NCBI RefSeq assembly: GCF_025200715.1
Contig: NZ_CP104143.1
Span: 2,542,001 to 2,606,000 of the forward strand
Length of the DNA stretch: 64,000 nucleotides
Direction: 5' to 3'
Source: Rhizobium sullae
Lineage (GTDB): Bacteria > Pseudomonadota > Alphaproteobacteria > Rhizobiales > Rhizobiaceae
The translations under genes and the position numbers were made by a program. Of the stretch, positions 8,310-15,794 are shown one piece after another. The notes below the pieces were generated by a model that searched no databases, was not told where the DNA came from, and was given only the letters and a program-made list of their open reading frames with translations. The stretch's first letter is position 1, and the number at the start of each line of letters is the position of its first letter.

Positions 8310-8672
8310 TCAGGCAGCGATGGCACGGTTGCCGAAAACGGCCGTCAGGATCTTGCGGTCGAAGGGTTTGAGCAGGAAGTCGGTAGCCCCTGCCCGCTTG
8401 CCCATCATCAGCTTCTTGAGATCGGCCTCGATCACGCAGTAGTAGATCTTGACCTCCTTGCCGCCTTCCATCGTCCGGATGGCGGAAATCAGTTCGAGCG
8501 CGCCGTCCATGCCGGAATCGACGATCATATATTCCGGAAGCTCGGCCTGGCAGCGCGAAAGCGCTTCGCTTGCATTGGACGCCTCACTGACAAGGAAATC
8601 GAGTTCGGAAAGGATGCGTTTTCCGACCTTGCGGACGACATCCGAACTATCAGTGATCATGAACCGCTGCAT
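8310..8672 (-). CDS. Single-domain response-regulator receiver protein, atypical
   Basis: 120-residue CheY-like protein with no output domain. D8 and D11 stand in the acidic pocket, D52 (YMIVDSGMDG) is the likely phospho-acceptor and K102 (LLKPF) is conserved. At the position of the usual Thr/Ser switch the sequence is IYYCVIEAD, so a Cys or Val replaces it, and the second canonical acidic residue is shifted. It lies between ctrA and chpT, 119 bases downstream of chpT on the same strand, with a good AAGGAG ribosome-binding site. A link to the CckA-ChpT phosphorelay is inferred from position. Confidence 0.8.
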   Translation of the reverse strand: MQRFMITDSSDVVRKVGKRILSELDFLVSEASNASEALSRCQAELPEYMIVDSGMDGALELISAIRTMEGGKEVKIYYCVIEADLKKLMMGKRAGATDFLLKPFDRKILTAVFGNRAIAA

Positions 8673-8791
8673 GCCTGCTCCTTCGCTCCACTTTTACTCC
8701 AGTGGCGCTTCCTCAGTCCTCGAGAATAGGTCCATTAGGCTAACGAAGTGTTACGCGAATCGCAGCAGGCTGCAGCCATGCAACCATGACG

Positions 8792-9442
8792 CTAGACGGA
8801 AACGGACTCAGCGGTGAAGATAATTTCTTCGCCCGTCGCGCTGTGGCCAAGCTCCATGCCGCACTCTTCGGCAAGCAGGACCGTGTAGTAAGGCTGGATC
8901 GAATGCGCATCGATCGCCTCCTCGACTTGGCCGGATGTGATTTCCACGAACTTCGCCGGCACGCGCATCAGCTTGCCCCTGGCGACGATCTTGAACTTCG
9001 CGTCGAACTCCGGATTCTCAAGTGTTAGTTCCAACGTGCCGCCGCGCGGGATCGAGGAATAGGCCACAAGGAAAAGATTGAGCAACAACTTGACCCGGTT
9101 CTTCGCGACGATCGCGCGCGGCCCGTTCCAGATCACTTCGGTCTTCTTTTCGGCGACCGCGAAATCCTTTGCAGCACGCTCAGCTTCGCCGGTATCGATC
9201 GAAGCGCCGACCGAACCGGAAGCTCCGAATGCCAGGCGTGCAAATTTCAGGCGGACCGAGGCATTGAGCGCGCTCGTGCGGATGAGGTCCATGGCGTCCG
9301 AATCGGCGCCGCCTTCATCCAGCAGTTCGAGGCCGTTGTTGATCGCGCCGACGGGCGAGATGACGTCATGGCAAACACGGCTGCAAAGTAGCGCGGCCAG
9401 ATCCGGGCCGGTCAATGTAAGATTGGGGTTCTTGGACATCAT
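8792..9442 (-). CDS. chpT: Histidine phosphotransferase ChpT
   Basis: 216 residues. The N-terminus carries the DHp-like helix with the phospho-accepting histidine in VCHDVISPVGAINNGLELL (His about residue 25), and the remainder is a degenerate ATPase-like fold, as in ChpT. In the Caulobacter relay CckA phosphorylates ChpT, which passes phosphate to CtrA and CpdR. The start has AGGAG eight bases upstream; the adjacent ATG is equally possible. It lies 1.25 kb from ctrA and probably shares transcription with the receiver gene to its left. Confidence 0.92.
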   Translation of the reverse strand: MMSKNPNLTLTGPDLAALLCSRVCHDVISPVGAINNGLELLDEGGADSDAMDLIRTSALNASVRLKFARLAFGASGSVGASIDTGEAERAAKDFAVAEKKTEVIWNGPRAIVAKNRVKLLLNLFLVAYSSIPRGGTLELTLENPEFDAKFKIVARGKLMRVPAKFVEITSGQVEEAIDAHSIQPYYTVLLAEECGMELGHSATGEEIIFTAESVSV

Positions 9443-9538
9443 GGTCTCCTGAAGGCGGTAAATTCATCCCGCCTATCTTGCTTGATCAAAATTGCACGAA
9501 GTTTGCGCCGTACTCTCCGCCATAATGACACCATATTT

Positions 9539-9555
9539 GGTAAACCGATTATTAA
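9539..9555 (-). promoter_or_regulatory. Candidate CtrA-binding site between chpT and eipA
   Basis: On the minus strand TTAATAATCGGTTTACC fits TTAA-N7-TTAAC with one mismatch. It lies about 100 bases upstream of chpT and 75 bases upstream of the divergent eipA gene, so it could serve either. Confidence 0.4.
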
Positions 9556-9626
9556 GACGATCCGCGCAAAATGCATCCACTGCCGGAAACGGCTCATCGA
9601 ACCGACCATGATGAACGGATGACACC

Positions 9627-10226
9627 ATGCGCCTTCAATTCCCCGGAAGATTTATGGGCTTTTGCCGGCTCCTCGTCGCGCTGACCATTTCCGCATTTAT
9701 GCTCTCCCCACACCAGGTAGCCGCGCAGCAGCAAGCCAACAACGGCCAGTATACGATGCAGGAGATCGTCGATGCCGGCCACTCCTTCTTCGGCTCGACC
9801 AGCGGCGGACTGGCCAAGGTCGTCGAAGCAGCCTTCCAGAAATACGGCTTGCCGAACGGTTACGTTCTGGGACAGGAAGGGTCCGGCGCCTTCATCGCCG
9901 GCCTGACCTACGGCGAAGGTCAGCTCAACACCAAGAACGCCGGCGCACATCCCCTTTACTGGCAGGGTCCGTCCCTCGGTATCGACTACGGCGGCCAGGG
10001 CACGCGCGTCATGATGCTGGTCTACGACCTGCCGTCAATCGACAGCATCTATGCCCGCTTCGGCGGTGTCAGCGGCCAGGCCTTCGTCATCGCCGGCTTC
10101 GGCATGACGCTGCTGAAGAACAACAATGTTTTGGTGGTTCCGATCCGCACCGGGGTCGGCGCCCGTCTCGGCGTCAACGTCGGCTATCTGAAAATCACGC
10201 CAGGCCCGACCTGGAACCCCTTCTGA
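9627..10226 (+). CDS. eipA: Periplasmic envelope-integrity protein EipA (DUF1134)
   Basis: 199 residues with an N-terminal signal peptide (hydrophobic about residues 12-30, cleavage near VAAQQQ) and a DUF1134 body: GHSFFGSTSGGLAKVVEAAF, a LGQEGSGAFIAGLTYGEG stretch and YWQGPSLGIDYGGQG, ending LGVNVGYLKITPGPTWNPF. Brucella EipA is a small periplasmic beta-barrel-like protein needed for envelope integrity, with its gene under CtrA-linked control; the candidate CtrA site at 9539-9555 lies in front of it. Function here is by family. Confidence 0.85.
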   Translation: MRLQFPGRFMGFCRLLVALTISAFMLSPHQVAAQQQANNGQYTMQEIVDAGHSFFGSTSGGLAKVVEAAFQKYGLPNGYVLGQEGSGAFIAGLTYGEGQLNTKNAGAHPLYWQGPSLGIDYGGQGTRVMMLVYDLPSIDSIYARFGGVSGQAFVIAGFGMTLLKNNNVLVVPIRTGVGARLGVNVGYLKITPGPTWNPF

Positions 10227-10239
10227 AGCTGCGATCAGG

Positions 10240-10262
10240 CGGCGGGATTCTTCCCCGCCGTC
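10240..10262. terminator. Hairpin after eipA
   Basis: CGGCGGG (10240-10246) / CCCGCCG (10254-10260), 7-base loop, 14 bases after the eipA stop. No T run follows, so termination is only possible. Confidence 0.4.
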
Positions 10263-10305
10263 ACCTATCCGCCACTTGCTCTAGGCGCAGCGCGTGCTTT
10301 AATCA

Positions 10306-11502
10306 TTGGCGCTGACGCAAATCAAACCTCAAAGCAGTGGCCGCGCCGTGATCGAATATGCTCTTCTGTTCGGACTGGGTTTCCTGACGGCGGCGTTCCT
10401 CGTCTTCCTGATTTCTCCCGCAATCCATCGCCGCATCGTCTGGTATACGGAAAACCGCATGAAGGCGACGATGCCCCTCAGCCCCCAGGAAGTGCGGGCG
10501 CAGAAGGACATGGTGCGGGCGCTCTACGCTGCGGAGAATGCTAGAACGGCACAGGACCTGATACGCGAGCGTGAAAAATCCCTGTCCCTGCAGCTTCGCC
10601 ATGATTCCCTTGCGCTCGATGCCGGCCGCTTGTCGTCCGAAATCGGCGCATTGCAGGCCCAGATCGGCGATCTGAACGTCGAGGCTGCCGAACTCCGCTC
10701 TCATCTGCGCAAGGACGAGAACTATATCAGCCAGTTGAAGACGAGCCTGCACATTGCCGAACAGGCGAGTTCTGCAAAGGAAAGCGAGATCGAGACGCTG
10801 CGCACGCGCCTCAACAAGCTCGCCGAGCAGGCGGACAACCTCAAAATCGACATGGCGGCGCGCGAAACTGAGATTGAAAGCGTAAAATTCCGCGCCAATG
10901 CGCTGCGCGACGAACGCGACACGTTACGCCAGGACGTCAATCTTCTGCAGAAGCGGGCCAAGGATGCCGAGCAGAAGCTGACGCAGCAAGAGCATATGGT
11001 GATCCGCCTCGAAGACAAATCCGCGCGCGAAACAGCTGCTGCTGCCGACAAGGAAGCGCTGCTCGGTCGCCGCCAGCAGGAAATCGCCAAGCTCAAAGAG
11101 CAGTTGAAGTTGCTCAGTGTCGGCCTGCGCAAGGCAAACCGTGCGCTTCGCGATGCGGGGCTGGCAGCGGTTGAAACCAAGGGGGACGAACTGATGCACG
11201 AAGAAGCTCCAGCTTCCGAACTTGATTCAGCAGCGGTTGCCGCCCGCCTTGCCGAAGAGGTTCGCGCGCGCAGTGCAGCCGTTTCCGATCGCATTTCCAA
11301 CGCGAAGGCGACGACGGGCAACGACAGCGCCATGCGCGAAGAGATCGCTGCGATCGCGGCCGGCGTGGTCGCTCTGACGGCGCTTAACGAAGGCTCCTCC
11401 TCGCCAATCCGCGACCTTCTGCCGGAGGATGCGGCCAACGAAGAGGGCGAACGCGTGAGCCTCGCCCAGCGCGCGGCAACGATCCTGTCGCAACCGGGCT
11501 GA
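10306..11502 (+). CDS. Membrane-anchored coiled-coil protein of unknown function
   Basis: About 398 residues. One membrane segment near the N-terminus (about residues 18-40, ALLFGLGFLTAAFLVFLISP) is followed by a long charged coiled coil (about residues 60-280, rich in Lys, Glu, Gln and Leu) and an Ala-rich tail. The start is uncertain: TTG 10306 lacks a clear ribosome-binding site and an in-frame GTG at about 10348 is an alternative. No known enzyme domain was recognised. It may tether or space envelope components; that is a guess from architecture. Confidence 0.65.
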   Translation: MALTQIKPQSSGRAVIEYALLFGLGFLTAAFLVFLISPAIHRRIVWYTENRMKATMPLSPQEVRAQKDMVRALYAAENARTAQDLIREREKSLSLQLRHDSLALDAGRLSSEIGALQAQIGDLNVEAAELRSHLRKDENYISQLKTSLHIAEQASSAKESEIETLRTRLNKLAEQADNLKIDMAARETEIESVKFRANALRDERDTLRQDVNLLQKRAKDAEQKLTQQEHMVIRLEDKSARETAAAADKEALLGRRQQEIAKLKEQLKLLSVGLRKANRALRDAGLAAVETKGDELMHEEAPASELDSAAVAARLAEEVRARSAAVSDRISNAKATTGNDSAMREEIAAIAAGVVALTALNEGSSSPIRDLLPEDAANEEGERVSLAQRAATILSQPG

Positions 11503-11503
11503 T

Positions 11504-12325
11504 TCAGAGACGGCCAGCTACGGACGCCATCGCGAATAAAGCAATGCCGGTCGCCGTCGCGACATTGAGGCTGTCGAGGCCGGTAGATTGCGGAATGCGT
11601 GCGCTCCGGAAGCGCAACAGGATCGCTTCCGGCAGCCCTTCTCCTTCCGTACCGACCACCAGCGCCATACGATCCGAAGGCGGTATCGCCCGGATGTCCG
11701 TCGCGCCGCGCGGCGACAGCGTCCAGATATCGAAGCCACGTTCGGCGAGCGCGGTGAGGATATCAAGGGCGGAACCGCTCCGCTGATAGGGAACGCTCAG
11801 CACGGACCCCACGGAAACGCGCATCGCCTTCCGGTACAGCGGGTCGCAGGACGTCTCGTCGAGAAAGATGGCGTCCGCGTTGAAGGCGGCCGCATTGCGG
11901 AACATCGAGCCTGCATTGTCGTGATTGGAAATGCCGCAGCCGACGAGCACGAGTGCGCGGTCCGGCAGGCTATCGAGCAAGCTCTTGCTGCCCGGGATGC
12001 GTCGGCCGAGCGCCAGCACGCCGCGATGCAGATGGAAGCCGACGATTCCGTCGAGAACATCCGCCTCGGCGACGTAGACCGGAACGTCGTCCGGGAAGCG
12101 TGCCAGGATGTCGGACACCCCGTCGGCCCGATTTCGCAGCAGCAGGATCTTCTCCGCCTCGAAACCACTTCTTGCGGCATGGGCTTCGGCCAGCATGCGC
12201 AGCACGACAGTTCCTTCGGCGATGAAGCGGTTCTGTCTGCCTGTCAGGTCGCGCTCGCGGATCGCGCGGAATTCCGCAATGCGCGGATCATCAGCGCTTT
12301 CGATCGTGATCGGCGCGGCGACCAT
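11504..12325 (-). CDS. TrmH/SpoU-family RNA 2'-O-methyltransferase
   Basis: 273-residue SPOUT-fold methyltransferase. The N-terminal substrate-binding part has RFIAEGTVVLRMLAEA; the C-terminal knot carries motif 1 (HDNAGSMFRNAAAF), motif 2 (ALVVGTEGEGLPE) and motif 3 (DSLNVATATGIALFAM), which together bind S-adenosylmethionine. It modifies rRNA or tRNA; the exact position cannot be told. Its stop lies one base beyond the convergent coiled-coil gene. Confidence 0.88.
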   Translation of the reverse strand: MVAAPITIESADDPRIAEFRAIRERDLTGRQNRFIAEGTVVLRMLAEAHAARSGFEAEKILLLRNRADGVSDILARFPDDVPVYVAEADVLDGIVGFHLHRGVLALGRRIPGSKSLLDSLPDRALVLVGCGISNHDNAGSMFRNAAAFNADAIFLDETSCDPLYRKAMRVSVGSVLSVPYQRSGSALDILTALAERGFDIWTLSPRGATDIRAIPPSDRMALVVGTEGEGLPEAILLRFRSARIPQSTGLDSLNVATATGIALFAMASVAGRL

Positions 12326-12330
12326 CGGCC

Positions 12331-12705
12331 TTAGTTGCCGGCGACGGTGATGTCGGCAATGAGCCGGCCAGCCTTGATGTCGAAGACAAGCGCCTGGCGC
12401 TTGCCGTCGACGGACTGGCCGAAGAACAGAACCTGGCTTCCGGAGAGCGACGTGGAGTGCACGGCGAAACCGAGCGGCAGGGAAACGGTGGACCTGACCG
12501 GCGAATCCGAAGGAACGCCGGAGCTGGAGACCGCTGCCGGTTCGGCCTCCATCGTCTTGTAGACAACGGCGCCGAAGACCGCCATAAGGCTCACGAACAT
12601 GATGGCGCCGGAAACGATCTGCAGGCGGACCATCTTGCGCCGGACATTTTCCATTGCCGGGTCAAGGGGCTGTTCTTCCTGATCGTCTGGCTCGATTTTC
12701 GTCAT
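12331..12705 (-). CDS. Small single-pass membrane protein, function unknown
   Basis: 124 residues: an acidic N-terminus (about 1-25), one membrane segment (about 31-50, IVSGAIMFVSLMAVFGAVVY) and a roughly 65-residue likely periplasmic tail containing QVLFFGQSVDGKRQALVFD. It ends 5 bases before the methyltransferase start on the same strand, so the two are probably co-transcribed. It resembles small conserved membrane proteins found beside rluD/rpoH in rhizobia; no function is known to me. Confidence 0.7.
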   Translation of the reverse strand: MTKIEPDDQEEQPLDPAMENVRRKMVRLQIVSGAIMFVSLMAVFGAVVYKTMEAEPAAVSSSGVPSDSPVRSTVSLPLGFAVHSTSLSGSQVLFFGQSVDGKRQALVFDIKAGRLIADITVAGN

Positions 12706-12742
12706 AACGGCGTCCTATAAATACTTTCGGAGAAGAAGCGTC

Positions 12743-13768
12743 TTGAGCGACCCCTTTAAACAAGCATCAGGTATTAGGAAAGTCCTGACTGCCGATGAGA
12801 ATGCCGAAGGCCGCCTCGATGCCTGGCTGACGGCTCAACTCGGCGAAGAATTTTCCCGCAGCCGCGTCAAGGTGTTGATCAAGGACGGTCAGTTGCTCGT
12901 GAACGGCGCAGTCGCCCTCGATCCGCAAAAGAAGGTGCGCCCCGGCGACAATTACGAAATCCTGCTGCCAGAGCCGGAAGACCCGACCCCGAAGGGCGAG
13001 GATATCCCGCTCGACATCCTTTACGAGGACGACCACCTCATCGTCATCTCGAAACCGGCCGGCATGGTCGTCCATCCCGCCGCCGGAAACTGGACGGGCA
13101 CCCTCGTCAACGCGCTGATCCACCACTGCGGCGACAGCCTCTCGGGCATTGGCGGCGTCCGGCGGCCCGGCATTGTGCACCGGCTCGACAAGGATACGAC
13201 CGGCGTGATGGTCGTCGCCAAGAACGACATCGCCCACCGCCACCTGTCGCTGCAGTTTGCCGACCACGGCCGCACCATGCCGCTCGAACGCGCCTACCAG
13301 GCGATCGTCTGGGGCCGGCCGCGCTCGCTCTCAGGCACGATCAATGTGCCGCTCGGCCGCTCCACTGGCGACCGCACGCGCCGCTCGGTCAAACGTGCCG
13401 ACAGCCAGGATGCCGACGAGGCCATCACACATTACGAAGTGCTGGAACGCTTCCACGAGAACTCGGATGCTACAGCGCTTGCTTCGCTGGTGGAGTGCCA
13501 CCTGGAAACCGGCCGTACCCATCAGATTCGCGTCCATATGGCCCATATCGGGCATCCACTGCTTGGCGACACCGTCTATGGCGCGCATCTGAGAACCAAG
13601 GCCAATCTGCTGCCGGATGAAGCCCGCAAAGTCGTCAACCGTTTCGGCCGACAGGCGCTCCATGCCTATATGCTGCAGTTCGAGCATCCCCGCACCGGCG
13701 AGCTTATGCACTTCGAAGTGCCGCTTCCCGAAGATATGGTGGAACTCGCAGAGGCGCTTCGCCGTTAG
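12743..13768 (+). CDS. rluD: RluA-family pseudouridine synthase (RluD-like)
   Basis: 341 residues. An N-terminal S4 RNA-binding domain (about residues 20-80, GRLDAWLTAQLGEEFSRSRV) precedes the catalytic domain with the signature HRLDKDTTGVMVVAKN, whose Asp attacks uridine, and HQIRVHMAHIGHPLLGDTVYG. RluD makes pseudouridines in helix 69 of 23S rRNA; RluC-type specificity cannot be excluded. The start is a TTG with GGAGAAG upstream. The gene precedes rpoH by 172 bases. Confidence 0.88.
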   Translation: MSDPFKQASGIRKVLTADENAEGRLDAWLTAQLGEEFSRSRVKVLIKDGQLLVNGAVALDPQKKVRPGDNYEILLPEPEDPTPKGEDIPLDILYEDDHLIVISKPAGMVVHPAAGNWTGTLVNALIHHCGDSLSGIGGVRRPGIVHRLDKDTTGVMVVAKNDIAHRHLSLQFADHGRTMPLERAYQAIVWGRPRSLSGTINVPLGRSTGDRTRRSVKRADSQDADEAITHYEVLERFHENSDATALASLVECHLETGRTHQIRVHMAHIGHPLLGDTVYGAHLRTKANLLPDEARKVVNRFGRQALHAYMLQFEHPRTGELMHFEVPLPEDMVELAEALRR

Positions 13769-13801
13769 CCGTATAACGTCTTCGTGAAGGCTTTTGACGG
13801 G

Positions 13802-13830
13802 CTTGAACCGCTGTTCCGCCATACTTATCT
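13802..13830 (+). promoter_or_regulatory. Candidate sigma-32 (RpoH) promoter before rpoH
   Basis: CTTG (13802-13805), an 18-base spacer, then CTTATCT (13824-13830) match the alphaproteobacterial heat-shock consensus CTTG-N17/18-CYTATNT. It would give an untranslated leader of about 100 bases before rpoH and suggests self-activation of the sigma factor. Inferred from pattern only. Confidence 0.5.
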
Positions 13831-13940
13831 ATATATAGACTTAGTGCGGGCTTGGATTTGAGCCGCACGTCCCGGTTCGCCTGTTCCGACGCGGGGACGC
13901 GTTCCATCGGGAACCGGAATCTATACAGGAGGGTGCAATC

Positions 13941-14849
13941 ATGGCCCGCAATACCTTGCCGTCCATCACCGCCGGCGAAGCCGGTCTTAATCGTTATCTC
14001 GACGAAATCCGCAAGTTTCCAATGCTGGAGCCGCAGCAGGAATATATGCTGGCAAAGCGTTATTCCGAGCACGGCGATCGCGAAGCTGCGCATAAACTCG
14101 TCACCAGCCACCTGCGCCTCGTCGCCAAGATCGCGATGGGCTATCGAGGCTATGGCCTGCCGATCGGCGAAGTCGTGTCGGAAGGCAATGTCGGCCTCAT
14201 GCAAGCCGTGAAAAAGTTTGATCCGGAACGCGGTTTCCGTCTCGCCACCTACGCCATGTGGTGGATCAAGGCCTCGATCCAGGAATATATTCTGCGCTCG
14301 TGGTCGCTGGTGAAGATGGGCACGACCGCAAATCAGAAGCGCCTGTTCTTCAACCTGCGCCGCCTGAAAGGCCGGATCCAGGCGATCGACGAAGGCGATC
14401 TGAGGCCGGAGCATGTCGCGGAGATCGCCACGAAGCTGAACGTCTCTGAGGAGGAAGTCGTTTCGATGAACCGTCGCCTTTCCGGCGACGCTTCACTGAA
14501 CGCGCCGATCAAGGCCTCCGAAGGCGACAGCGGCCAATGGCAGGATTGGCTCGTGGATGATCACGACAGCCAGGAAGACGTGCTGATCGAGCAGGACGAG
14601 CTCGAAACGCGCCGCCGCATGCTCTCCAAGGCGATGAGCGTGCTGAACGACCGCGAGCGCCGCATCTTCGAGGCACGCCGTCTTGCTGACGATCCGGTCA
14701 CTTTGGAAGATCTGTCGGCCGAGTTCGACATCAGCCGCGAACGCGTGCGCCAGATCGAAGTCCGCGCCTTCGAAAAGGTGCAGGACGCCGTGCGCAAGGA
14801 AGCTCTGGAGAGGGCAAAAGCCGTCCGCGTCGTCGAAGCCACGGCATAA
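13941..14849 (+). CDS. rpoH: Heat-shock sigma factor RpoH (sigma-32)
   Basis: 302 residues. Region 2 is clear (LVTSHLRLVAKIAMGYRGYG, GNVGLMQAVKKFDPERGFR, then YAMWWIKASIQEYIL); the RpoH box follows as NQKRLFFNLRRLKGRI, which separates it from RpoD and RpoS. Region 4 ends with ISRERVRQIEVRAFEKVQ. A GGAGGG lies upstream of the start. Rhizobia usually carry two rpoH genes; the location by rluD and purA fits the main heat-shock copy (rpoH1 type). Confidence 0.96.
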   Translation: MARNTLPSITAGEAGLNRYLDEIRKFPMLEPQQEYMLAKRYSEHGDREAAHKLVTSHLRLVAKIAMGYRGYGLPIGEVVSEGNVGLMQAVKKFDPERGFRLATYAMWWIKASIQEYILRSWSLVKMGTTANQKRLFFNLRRLKGRIQAIDEGDLRPEHVAEIATKLNVSEEEVVSMNRRLSGDASLNAPIKASEGDSGQWQDWLVDDHDSQEDVLIEQDELETRRRMLSKAMSVLNDRERRIFEARRLADDPVTLEDLSAEFDISRERVRQIEVRAFEKVQDAVRKEALERAKAVRVVEATA

Positions 14850-14875
14850 CGGGTTCCACGCCCCGATATGAAATC

Positions 14876-14920
14876 GGAAAGCCGCTTGCTGCAGATCGCG
14901 GCCGGCGGTTTTCCTTATTT
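14876..14920 (+). terminator. Rho-independent terminator after rpoH
   Basis: GGAAAGCCGC (14876-14885) / GCGGTTTTCC (14905-14914) with an inner loop, followed by TTATTT. It lies 27 bases after the rpoH stop. Confidence 0.7.
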
Positions 14921-14937
14921 ATGGGTCGCAAGAAGCG

Positions 14938-15615
14938 ATGAGCCAGAAGCCGAAATTGTTCGGAGCAGACTACAGCGTCTACGTGCGGGCCGTGCGGCTC
15001 GCCTTGCACGAAAAGGGCGTCGACTATGATCTGGTGCCCGTCGATGTCTTTGCCGCGTCGGGACCCCCGTCATCCTATCTCGCCCGGCAGCCGTTCGGCC
15101 GAATCCCGGCCTTTGAGCATGATAGCTTCAATCTCTATGAGAGCGGAGCGATAACGCGCTATCTCGACGAAGCATTCGAAGGTCCGAGGCTGCAACCGGC
15201 AACTCCAAAGCAGCGCGCCCGGATGAATCAGATCATCAGCATCGCGGATGGATACATCTACTCCAACCTCGTCTGGGGGATGTATGTGGAACTGGTCTCG
15301 AAGCCACTACGCGGGGAGCCAAGCGATGAAAGGCGAGTGGCCATCGCGCGATCCAAAGTGCCTGTTTGCTTGCAGGCTCTGGCGGATTTGATGGACGGGG
15401 CACCCTGGCTTGGCGGCGAGACCCTGACATTGGCCGATCTACACGTCGCGCCAATGATGGACTACTTCTTGATGGTTCCGGAAGCGCGAGGATTGCTGGA
15501 ACAGCACGCCGCCCTCGCCTCCTGGTGGCAACGCATGGTCGAGCGTCCAAGCATGCGGTACACGAACCCTCGACGTGAGGCGGCGGCAGCGGGCGCTCTT
15601 CCGAAACATAGGTAA
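14938..15615 (+). CDS. Glutathione S-transferase family protein
   Basis: 225 residues with the GST layout: a thioredoxin-like N-terminal domain (residues 1-80, SVYVRAVRLALHEKGVDYDL, the cis-Pro in FGRIPAFEHD, and ESGAITRYLDE for the glutathione gamma-glutamyl contact) and a helical C-terminal domain with the capping-box LTLADLHVAPM. Substrate is unknown. It follows the rpoH terminator and appears to be transcribed alone. Confidence 0.85.
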   Translation: MSQKPKLFGADYSVYVRAVRLALHEKGVDYDLVPVDVFAASGPPSSYLARQPFGRIPAFEHDSFNLYESGAITRYLDEAFEGPRLQPATPKQRARMNQIISIADGYIYSNLVWGMYVELVSKPLRGEPSDERRVAIARSKVPVCLQALADLMDGAPWLGGETLTLADLHVAPMMDYFLMVPEARGLLEQHAALASWWQRMVERPSMRYTNPRREAAAAGALPKHR

Positions 15616-15645
15616 TTGCTCGCCCATATTGGATTGCTGGCGCCA

Positions 15646-15775
15646 TTGCGCCCTTCTCCCCGCAAGCGGGCCAAGGAATATGTGTCGCACGGTTTTCCTC
15701 AATCGCCAACGTTGAGTGAGGCAGGTCCCCTCTCCCCGTCAAAACGCGGAGAGGGTTAGGGTAAGGGAACTCCCC
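15646..15775. repeat. RIME-like palindromic intergenic element
   Basis: The gap between the GST gene and the 790-residue protein gene contains CGCCCTTCTCCCCGC (15648 on) and a hairpin CCCTCTCC (15728-15735) / GGAGAGGG (15748-15755) followed by TTAGGGTAAGGG. The CCTTCTCCCC/GGGGAGAGG vocabulary is that of the rhizobial intergenic mosaic elements (RIME). A second, fuller copy is at 37741-37883. Confidence 0.6.
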
Positions 15776-15794
15776 CGCCTAGGCCCTAGACCTG

